From the NCBI GenBank assembly GCA_016928775.1, contig JAFGKD010000089.1, forward strand, positions 1 through 64,000: DNA of 64,000 nt, given 5' to 3'. The notes below the pieces were generated by a model. The model was given only the letters and a program-made list of their open reading frames with translations, was not told where the DNA came from and did no database searches. Positions within the stretch are counted from its first letter, which is position 1; each line of letters starts with the position of its first letter. Made by a program: the position numbers and the translations under genes. The stretch comes from Candidatus Zhuqueibacterota bacterium (lineage in GTDB: Bacteria; Zhuqueibacterota; Zhuqueibacteria; Residuimicrobiales; Krinioviventaceae). Positions 19,710 through 27,731 of the stretch are shown in pieces.

Positions 19710-20930
19710 TCACCCCCCCAGGCAATACTCGGCAAAGACTTTGACGTGCTGCGATGCCAGCGCCTCATCGACCGGCAAGCCCGTCGCGTTCAAGCGACAG
19801 CGTCCCTGCGAGAATACCGGGTAGAGATGCGATCCATAAACAGCTGCCGGTGCATCCGTTTTGGCGCGCGGATTTCGAAAGAGTCCGGCATAGTTTTCGG
19901 AGAAAATATCCGCAATGGCCGTGCCGTCAGTGAGCTGGTGCCACATTTTCTCTGCCTCAAACAGCCGTACAAACGCCTGCATCTGCTCTTGTTCCAGAGC
20001 GGGTAAATCGTGAATCATGGCTTTGACAAATGCTCGCGTGATCGGATGTTCAAACGACGATCCTCGTGCACGTATGGTCGCATTGAGCGCCGCGATCACT
20101 TCCTTGTCTTTCGCCGGTTCCGGATTATACACCAACAAAAATCCGCATGGCCGGAACGCAAAAGTGAGGAATGCTTTGGTCGGACTGATCGCAATGCTCA
20201 TCGGTACACCGGCCTCCAGAAACGCCTTGAGCTGCAGCTCGTAACTTTTGCGCATAATCGAATCGTAGGATTCGCTGCCGGCCAAGCGGGCAAATTCAAA
20301 TCCTGAATAAGCGCGGTCAAGCACAACATGATTGCCGGATGCCGCCGCAGCCGTTGCGCGAGCGCGAATGACCTCTTTGCCTCGCACCATACCAGTGGTA
20401 TTCATTGGCCCGGATTGGTAAAGCGCCAGCATATCAGCCGGCATCACAGCATCTTGTGGGAACTCTTTTATATCAACGCGCGCCAATTTGGCGATCGCTT
20501 TGTGAGCTGGCCAGCCGAGCTCCTCAATGCCGATCTTCTTATAACCTGGATTGAGCAGTAATTCCAGCTCAACAGCAGACTTGACAGCGCCGGTTCCTGC
20601 GTCAGAGGGCAAGGCAAGCTTGAAGGAGTCCCAATAGGTCTCGGGAATACGCTGCCAGCGCAGCACGGCGGTTTTGAGCTGATGCATCAGTTTGGCCGAG
20701 TTGTAATAGGTGCCGGTGCCGCTGCTCTGTACTTCTGCGGTTGCGTATTGCGTCAGCGTGAAGGAACTTGACATTGGCGCCCCGCTTCCGTCCAGAATAA
20801 TGCCAATACCATAGTTAAAGCCGTCCTGATCCCTGTCGAATAGTATTTTTGCGGTTTGATTGACATCTTTGCCCTGGGAAATCATCTCCTGAGCCGTTTG
20901 TGCCACTCTTTGTCCAAAGTCAAGATCCAT
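19710..20930 (-). CDS. PLP-dependent aminotransferase-like protein (class I/II fold)
   Basis: LALPSDAGTGAVKSAVELELLLNPGYKKIGIEELGWPAHKAIAKLA and SPTKAFLTFAFRPCGFLLVY; distant, assigned by general pattern. Confidence 0.45.
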   Translation of the reverse strand: MDLDFGQRVAQTAQEMISQGKDVNQTAKILFDRDQDGFNYGIGIILDGSGAPMSSSFTLTQYATAEVQSSGTGTYYNSAKLMHQLKTAVLRWQRIPETYWDSFKLALPSDAGTGAVKSAVELELLLNPGYKKIGIEELGWPAHKAIAKLARVDIKEFPQDAVMPADMLALYQSGPMNTTGMVRGKEVIRARATAAAASGNHVVLDRAYSGFEFARLAGSESYDSIMRKSYELQLKAFLEAGVPMSIAISPTKAFLTFAFRPCGFLLVYNPEPAKDKEVIAALNATIRARGSSFEHPITRAFVKAMIHDLPALEQEQMQAFVRLFEAEKMWHQLTDGTAIADIFSENYAGLFRNPRAKTDAPAAVYGSHLYPVFSQGRCRLNATGLPVDEALASQHVKVFAEYCLGG

Positions 20931-21027
20931 ATAGTTTCTCCTGTCACACTTTCCTATAATCTAAAAACTTGCACGCCAATTCAAATTTGATTAACCGACG
21001 AGGCGATTCAAACGCTCTGTACAAAAA

Positions 21028-22077
21028 CTACAAAGGCTGGTCCGGCCGATAGTCAAATGGCAACGCGTCCGCCACTCTAAATTGACCCCAATAACCGGAG
21101 ACAGATAGACCGTTTGCCGGAAAAATATTCCCCCACTTGTCAAAATCGAGATAATCATATTTCAAAGTTAAATTTGACATCCCGCCTCGGCTTTCAACCC
21201 TAAAAAGACCTGGCAGTTGAATGCGCCTTAATCCCCAGGTTGAGTCGATCGTCACAATATGCAGGCTATCCACAGACACGGGATTATTTACTCGTCCCTG
21301 CATCCCCTCTGTCACTTGAAATAATTTGTACTGCGTCACTAAATCATCCACTGCGAGCGAGGCAAAAAAATCGCGCATTGACAACCGAAAAGTCTCGGCG
21401 CGGTTTACACGCCACTTTTTATACTCACCTTCATTCTTCGGCTCAAGTTCAGCGTATTTGGGATAAATAATATATTGTCCCCCATCTCGGCCCCATCGAA
21501 AAGAGTGTAACACAATGTCAAGTTTGTATCCCAGTGATCGGTTTTCAACAACAATAACTTGATCGCTAAAAGCCAATAAATTTTGTGTGCCAGGCTCACG
21601 CCTGAATGATATCACTTCGGGATTGAGTATCCGACATTTTGTAGAATTTTCTGTATTGCCGATGAAATTTTGCCTGAATTCTTTCAGGTCACACTGCCAT
21701 TGGCGACTATTTTTGTTGGCAATAACATGGATTTCCTCGCCTTCGATGGCCTTGACGTTCATCGCAATATCAATGGATTTTACTTTCCCGGGTAGAATCG
21801 CCACATCCATTACAACTGTTTCATAACCAATATGTGAAACAACAAGCTGATAGCTACCGAAAGGAATTTTGTCAAGCACAAATTTCCCGTTATTATCGGC
21901 GGCGTCACCGATTGTCGTATTGGCTAAAAAAACATTACAATAAGCTAATGGCTCATTTGTCCCGACATCGCGTATTAATCCGGCAAGAGTGCCACGTGGA
22001 GTGGCACTGCCAAAGAGAAAAGAATATATAAATATGACAAAAAGAGCGAAAATTTTCAAATACGTTTCACGTTTCAC
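21028..22077 (-). CDS. Secreted protein with CarboxypepD_reg-like domain
   Basis: GTLAGLIRDVGTNEPLAYCNVFLANTTIGDAADNNGKFVLDKIPFGSYQLVVSHIGYE. The GTG start lies inside a GTGAAACG repeat. Confidence 0.7.
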   Translation of the reverse strand: MKRETYLKIFALFVIFIYSFLFGSATPRGTLAGLIRDVGTNEPLAYCNVFLANTTIGDAADNNGKFVLDKIPFGSYQLVVSHIGYETVVMDVAILPGKVKSIDIAMNVKAIEGEEIHVIANKNSRQWQCDLKEFRQNFIGNTENSTKCRILNPEVISFRREPGTQNLLAFSDQVIVVENRSLGYKLDIVLHSFRWGRDGGQYIIYPKYAELEPKNEGEYKKWRVNRAETFRLSMRDFFASLAVDDLVTQYKLFQVTEGMQGRVNNPVSVDSLHIVTIDSTWGLRRIQLPGLFRVESRGGMSNLTLKYDYLDFDKWGNIFPANGLSVSGYWGQFRVADALPFDYRPDQPL

Positions 22078-22092
22078 GTCTTCCGTTTCACT
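22061..22092 (-). repeat. GTGAAACG-type repeat copy
   Basis: Minus strand reads agtgaaacggaagacgtgaaacgtgaaacgta; same motif as the hairpin at 45201-45292. Confidence 0.7.
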
Positions 22093-22144
22093 TCTTTGAC
22101 CTAATATATTTAGTCGACCAAACGATATACTTTAATAGCGCAAA

Positions 22145-22954
22145 CTACTGCGCCTTATAATATCTCATCGCTTCCGGCAAGTGTTCTTGGAGCTTGCTGA
22201 TTCTTGTGGCGTCCGAGGGGTGGGTACTGAGAATTTCGGGGGGCTCAGCGCCGCCTTTCTTCGCAGCCATGCGCTGCCAAAACTCAATTGCAGCGTTGGG
22301 ATCATAGCCTGCCATGGCCATAAAAATCAAGCCGAGACGATCGGCTTCGCTTTCATGCAAACGACTATACGGCAAAATAGCGGCGTATTGCGTACCGACA
22401 CCATACACCCCCATCCACAAAACTTGCGTTTGTTGCGGTTTGTCTTTCATCGCCACAGCAAGTGCCGTACCGCCCAACTGCTGAACCAACTGCTGACTCA
22501 TACGTTCACTGCCATGTTCAGCGACAGCATGCGCAATTTCGTGTCCCATCACCACGGCCAGGCCTGTTTCATCCTGCGCGACAGGCAAGAGTCCCGTATA
22601 CACCACGACTTTACCGCCGGGCATGCACCAAGCATTCACTTGCGGATCGTCGACAAGATTAAATTCCCATTGATAACCTTGCAAGTGATCGCTCATGTTG
22701 TTTTGGGCAAAGTATTGTTCAACAGCTTTTTGAATTCGCGCACCGCATCGTTGTACCATCGCGACCTGTTCCTGGTTGGTGCTTTTTTTGTTTTCGCTGA
22801 GAAACTGATCGTACTGCTGATAGCTCATCGACATCATTTCAGAGCTGGGAATGAGATTGAGTTGTTTACGACCAGTGAGTGGAACAGTGCTGCAGGATGC
22901 TATAAAAAAAGCGAACACAGCAATGAAAAGAATATTTCGGGGCAGGGCTTTCAT
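22145..22954 (-). CDS. M48-family metalloprotease, lipoprotein
   Basis: IASCSTVPLTGRKQLNLIP lipobox and conserved N-term; GHEIAHAVAEHGSER zinc motif; HESEADRLGLIFMAMAGYDP. Confidence 0.92.
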   Translation of the reverse strand: MKALPRNILFIAVFAFFIASCSTVPLTGRKQLNLIPSSEMMSMSYQQYDQFLSENKKSTNQEQVAMVQRCGARIQKAVEQYFAQNNMSDHLQGYQWEFNLVDDPQVNAWCMPGGKVVVYTGLLPVAQDETGLAVVMGHEIAHAVAEHGSERMSQQLVQQLGGTALAVAMKDKPQQTQVLWMGVYGVGTQYAAILPYSRLHESEADRLGLIFMAMAGYDPNAAIEFWQRMAAKKGGAEPPEILSTHPSDATRISKLQEHLPEAMRYYKAQ

Positions 22955-23081
22955 AACGGCTCCTCTTGATTTTCACCAATTCTCCAAGTTAAAATGACTT
23001 GAACTTTGATTTATCGAATCCAACATGAAAACGAGCAGGAAATAAAGAATATTCCCTGATATAGACACACCAATTTTTTTA

Positions 23082-23109
23082 TTGACATTTTCATTTGTTG
23101 TGCTAAATT
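23082..23109 (+). promoter_or_regulatory. Candidate sigma70-like promoter
   Basis: TTGACA - 16 nt - TAAATT, about 265 nt upstream of the 23373 start. Confidence 0.3.
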
Positions 23110-23372
23110 AAAAACAACATCTGCATAAACGTTTCGCCCTATTCCGGCTGGTATAAATATGATGTTTTGGCGTAACGACAATAACTTTCCATCACTTTTT
23201 TCAAAAACATGCAACATGGAGACACCTACCTTAATCACTAAATCATTCTTTATGGAGGATTGTGCCTATGGTCTGATACAAGAGCTATGCAGTTTTTTAA
23301 CGTTGGGAGAGGAAAACATGACCACATTCCGATTCTGACAGTAGTTAGTTTATTCATTTATTGGAGGCTCTT

Positions 23373-26300
23373 ATGAAACGTACTGTTAGTATCACTTTTT
23401 TTGTATTGGTGCTTGTCGGATTTTTTCTGGCTAATCCGACATTTGCTGCGAAAATAATCTGGGTATCGGGAAATCTTCAAGACGAGGGCGGCGTCGACTG
23501 GGACCAGGGGTTTGTTGACATGCTGGAGGCCGCCGGCCATGAAGTGCAGCGTGAAAATGACACCATAATCGGTAAACCGCTCACGCCCGAGCAGGTAGCT
23601 GTATTAGAAAGTGGAGATCTGGTCATCGTCAGCCGCTCCACGAACAGCGGCACTTACAACAGCACCAGCTGGAATACGGTTGCAAAACCGTTGATTTCGA
23701 CCACCTCTTACCTTTCGCGCGACAATCGCTGGAAATGGCTGAATAATAGTGACATTCTTGGTGGTGGTGATAGCGGGGCACCGTTGTATAGAATCGAATA
23801 CACAGACCATCCAATTTTTGCCGGTATTGAACCCGACGAAAACGGCAATATTGCAGTACTGGATGGAACTGTTGGAAGTGGCAACACCTCACTGCCGGAT
23901 TGCCAGGATTTTGGTAACGGTGCACTTTTGGCAAGTGTTGCTGATACCGGCACGGTTGCGATCGCCTATTGGGGCTACAAAACCCAGTTTCATGCCGCGA
24001 CCGAAGAGGTCGCAGCAGCGCCTCGAATGCTGTTCAACTGCGGCACGCGGGAAAATGCGAGCGAGACCAATCAGGGCATTTACAACCTCACGCCGGTAGG
24101 CGCACAACTGTTCCTGAATGCGGTTGATTTTATGTTAGCCCAACAGCCGCCGTTAACGTCCTATATGGAAGATTTTGACGCAGCGGTTGATGTCGATTTC
24201 TGGCGGCCCAACAAGGCTGAGCATGACGATGGCACACCGATTTTTGACGTCAGCCAGGAAGACGGCGCCCTCAAAGTAGTGATGAACCAGGCAAACTTTC
24301 CCGATGGTCAGATGTATGACTTTTTGCAGGACAACATCACTTTCAATTTGACCCATTTCCCCATGTGGGCGATGAAAATCAAGGTTGAACCCGGTGCCAC
24401 CTACACGCAGGACGGCAACGTCACCGACATAGATGCCGTCCCGTTTATGGGCTCGCCATTCAGCAAAAATGGACCCACCCAGACGCGTCAACACAGCAAT
24501 CCGACAGTGAATGTCCCGGATGACGGCGAGTGGCATGATGTCGTTTTTGATTGGCGGACACCGGATGCCGATCAGACGACAAATCCGAATGTCTACACCA
24601 ACATCACCCGTCTGTTACTCGAAGTGGTGAAATGGCCCGGAACTCATCAGGCCACCTTCTGGATTGACGACTTTAAAGTGGGACTGGAAGCCGTTCCGGA
24701 AGACGAACGACCTCTACCCGTTGTCATGGCGTCGCACCCACCGGCAATTGACGGTGATATGGATCCGATCTGGAAACATACGCCCTGGGTTCGCGACTTT
24801 ATCTACCCCTCAGGCGCTACCATTTTTCGCGATGCGGCGCTGAGCTGGCGCGCCATGTGGGACTATGACTATCTCTACCTCTACATCAGAGTTGTCGATG
24901 ACGTCTTTAAGGCAGAAACGCAAATAACCTGGCACGGCGACAGCGTTGAGCTCTGGCTTGATGGCGACAATAGCAAACAAACCGCGTATGATGGCATCAA
25001 TGACCTCGGCTACGGCTTTTTATACACGGACGATCCAAACAATCCATTGATTTTCCATCCTGGAGATGAATGGCGAATGGGTACTGCAGGCCACTTGCAG
25101 GGTGCAGCATATTGGGAAGGCGGTGTTGATCTTGAATTAGCCATCCCAATGGCAAATCTCGGCGTATCGGCTCCCATGCCGGGGCATTTGATGGGTATGG
25201 ATGTCGACTGGAATGACAACGATGAGGAAGGCGGCGACCGCGACACCAAATGCAAATGGTTCGATGCCACCGACAACTCCTGGGATAATCCCAGCCTCAT
25301 GGGAACAATCCAGTTGGTCGACCGCGTGGTGTATGATTATACGGATGTCTGGTATACGAGCACTCCGGTAGCCATCGATGGCGTACCTGACGACTTGTCA
25401 GCCTACCCGGTCTTTCCACTCAATCAGTACATGGCCAGCGTCGATAAAATGGACAATTGGCTGGAAGATGTTGCCATGGATTATCAGGTCGTGTGGGACG
25501 ACAATTACCTCTATTATTCAATCCATGTCGCTGATGATACGCTCATTCAGGATGGTGCCTACGACCACACTGACGACGGCCTTGAACTGTGGCTGGATGG
25601 CGATAATAGTCGCAAAACGGCCTATGACGGGATTAATGACATCGGCGTCGGTTTCAAGCTGGAACCCGGCACCGGATTGTCGGTCAAGGACGTGTACACC
25701 TGGAATGCCGGTTTTGCAGCCTTTGATCCCGCTACACTTTTATCCGCCTCATCGGAGACTGAAGATGGTGTGTTCCTCGAATTCGCCATCCCGCTGGATT
25801 CCGTGCAGATCAAACCGATGAATGGTTATATGTTTGCCCATGATATCGATTACAATGACGATGATGACAGCGGCGACCGCGATACCAAAGCCAAAGTCTT
25901 CCCGCCGGTGGACGAAACATGGCAAAATCCGAGCTACATGAATCCGGCCAAACTGATGGGCGGTCCGGGAGAAGAGCTGCCGGAGGAGATCGTTGGCTTG
26001 TGCATCGATAAAACAGCGGTGCCGCCGGTGATTGATGGGACCATGGAACCCCTGTGGGATACAGCGAGAAACTACCATATCGGCATCATGCAAGGCCCAA
26101 CCTCGGATGGCTGGTGGGATTCTTATGGCTATTACCGAATCGTTTACGACGACGATAACCTCTACATGTTCGTCACTGTCCATGATGATGTCCTTGATGT
26201 ACATCTCACCGATGATTACAAAAAAGATTCCATTGAACTCTTTTTTGACGGCGACAACTCGAAAAATACCCTGGATGAAGGCGAGGACCCATGGGCCTGG

Positions 26301-27614
26301 CCGCCAGTCAATTATGACGACAATGACGACCAGTTCCGCTTCGTCTACAGCGGCGTCGGGCAAAACGGCTCCTTAATGGGGCGCTATGACACGTCCAACG
26401 CCGAGTTTGTGACTGTGGAAACCGACAAAGGCTGGAATCTCGAATTAGCCATGCCTTTGGCAGGTCAGCCCATGGAAGCCGAACCCGGAAGCATCATCGG
26501 CTTTGAAATCGCCATCAATGACGCTGACGGTGGAGAAGACCGCGAAAATGTTCAGATGTGGTGGGGCGAAACAGGCGAAGCATGGCACGATCCAAGCGTT
26601 CTCGGTACAGCGATGTTCACCGACCGTACCATCAACGAAGAGGAACTTGGTCGCGTGCTGCCGATTCCATTTATGCCCTATCCAATTACGGTCGATGCTG
26701 AAATGGACTTTGGCTGGAATGATGTTGCTGAAGTCTTTGGCAATCATCGCATGAACACGCCCGATTCTATGTCCACACCGAACGATGCCGAAATGAGCTG
26801 GAAAGTGGCGTGGAATTACGACTATCTCTACTTCTGGATCAATGTCGTTGATGATGTGTTGCTCTTTGAAAACAGCACCAGCACCTGGGCGGATGATGGT
26901 ATCGAGTTCTGGTTCGACGGCAACGGAGATCAAACCGCCAGCTGGGATGGCGTGTACGATCAGTTCCTCAAATGTAATTTTAGTGAAGAGACTGTCCTGA
27001 CGCCGATCGTGTGGGGTGGCAGAAACCCATCGCCAGAACTGGATTCGACGCAGTTGGCCAGTATCATGCAAGCGAAAAAATTAACCGATAAAGGTCTGGT
27101 TATGGAAATAGCCTTCCCGCTCGATGTGCTGAACATCGCCCCCGGAGAGGGCACAAAAATGGCGCTCGATCTGGACTGGAATGACAGTGATACGCCGGAT
27201 GAACAAGCCGGTGCGAATTTCCGGGATACCAAGATCAAAGCGTTTGATCCAACGGACGGCGTGTGGGGTGATTCCCGCCTGATGGGTCTGGCCCGCTTTG
27301 TCGGCAGCAAACTCGAATCCGAAGTTGAATCCGATATCGAGGCGGTTGTCACAGAATATGAGCTGAGCCAAAACTATCCGAATCCGTTCAATCCATCGAC
27401 AACGATTGAATTTGCGATTCCACAAGCGGACAAGGTCAAACTCACAATCTATGACATTCTCGGTCGCCAGGTTGCGGTACTGGTTGATGAACGCATGGAA
27501 GCTGGCCGGCATGCCGTCTCTTTTGACGCCCGTCGATTTGCTTCCGGTGTCTATCTCTACAGCCTGCAAACCAGCGAACAAACCATGAATAAAAAGATGA
27601 TGTTTATCAAATAA
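23373..27614 (+). CDS. Large secreted protein: ThuA/flavodoxin-like N-term, about four CBM9-like domains, sorting-type C-term
   Basis: KIIWVSGNLQDEGGVDWDQGFVDMLEAAGHEV; repeated 'xIDGxxDxxW...WDYDYLYLYIRVVDD...DSVELWLDGDNSKQTAYDGIND'; ends NYPNPFNPSTTIEFAIP. GGAGG RBS before 23373. Confidence 0.85.
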   Translation: MKRTVSITFFVLVLVGFFLANPTFAAKIIWVSGNLQDEGGVDWDQGFVDMLEAAGHEVQRENDTIIGKPLTPEQVAVLESGDLVIVSRSTNSGTYNSTSWNTVAKPLISTTSYLSRDNRWKWLNNSDILGGGDSGAPLYRIEYTDHPIFAGIEPDENGNIAVLDGTVGSGNTSLPDCQDFGNGALLASVADTGTVAIAYWGYKTQFHAATEEVAAAPRMLFNCGTRENASETNQGIYNLTPVGAQLFLNAVDFMLAQQPPLTSYMEDFDAAVDVDFWRPNKAEHDDGTPIFDVSQEDGALKVVMNQANFPDGQMYDFLQDNITFNLTHFPMWAMKIKVEPGATYTQDGNVTDIDAVPFMGSPFSKNGPTQTRQHSNPTVNVPDDGEWHDVVFDWRTPDADQTTNPNVYTNITRLLLEVVKWPGTHQATFWIDDFKVGLEAVPEDERPLPVVMASHPPAIDGDMDPIWKHTPWVRDFIYPSGATIFRDAALSWRAMWDYDYLYLYIRVVDDVFKAETQITWHGDSVELWLDGDNSKQTAYDGINDLGYGFLYTDDPNNPLIFHPGDEWRMGTAGHLQGAAYWEGGVDLELAIPMANLGVSAPMPGHLMGMDVDWNDNDEEGGDRDTKCKWFDATDNSWDNPSLMGTIQLVDRVVYDYTDVWYTSTPVAIDGVPDDLSAYPVFPLNQYMASVDKMDNWLEDVAMDYQVVWDDNYLYYSIHVADDTLIQDGAYDHTDDGLELWLDGDNSRKTAYDGINDIGVGFKLEPGTGLSVKDVYTWNAGFAAFDPATLLSASSETEDGVFLEFAIPLDSVQIKPMNGYMFAHDIDYNDDDDSGDRDTKAKVFPPVDETWQNPSYMNPAKLMGGPGEELPEEIVGLCIDKTAVPPVIDGTMEPLWDTARNYHIGIMQGPTSDGWWDSYGYYRIVYDDDNLYMFVTVHDDVLDVHLTDDYKKDSIELFFDGDNSKNTLDEGEDPWAWPPVNYDDNDDQFRFVYSGVGQNGSLMGRYDTSNAEFVTVETDKGWNLELAMPLAGQPMEAEPGSIIGFEIAINDADGGEDRENVQMWWGETGEAWHDPSVLGTAMFTDRTINEEELGRVLPIPFMPYPITVDAEMDFGWNDVAEVFGNHRMNTPDSMSTPNDAEMSWKVAWNYDYLYFWINVVDDVLLFENSTSTWADDGIEFWFDGNGDQTASWDGVYDQFLKCNFSEETVLTPIVWGGRNPSPELDSTQLASIMQAKKLTDKGLVMEIAFPLDVLNIAPGEGTKMALDLDWNDSDTPDEQAGANFRDTKIKAFDPTDGVWGDSRLMGLARFVGSKLESEVESDIEAVVTEYELSQNYPNPFNPSTTIEFAIPQADKVKLTIYDILGRQVAVLVDERMEAGRHAVSFDARRFASGVYLYSLQTSEQTMNKKMMFIK

Positions 27615-27625
27615 TTTTTCCCCAA

Positions 27626-27656
27626 AACCTCAAAGGTCGTTCAGACCTTTGAGGTT
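27626..27656. terminator. Perfect 13-bp-stem hairpin
   Basis: AACCTCAAAGGTC-GTTCA-GACCTTTGAGGTT just after the 27614 stop; no T-tract, so it may be a repeat or stabiliser rather than a classical terminator. Confidence 0.6.
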
Positions 27657-27672
27657 GTTCACAAGCACACAC

Positions 27673-27710
27673 AGGCAGAGGCACCATGCTTCTGCCTCTT
27701 TTATTTTATA
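27673..27710 (+). terminator. Candidate intrinsic terminator
   Basis: AGGCAGA ... TCTGCCT followed by CTTTTATTTT. Confidence 0.55.
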
Positions 27711-27731
27711 ACGTCCTTGCGAAAATTGCCC

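Noticed and set aside
25749-27071. Minus ORFs of 204 and 208 aa
   Set aside because: Antisense to the CBM9-like protein; low-complexity Val/Ile/Asp pattern mirrors the coding strand.
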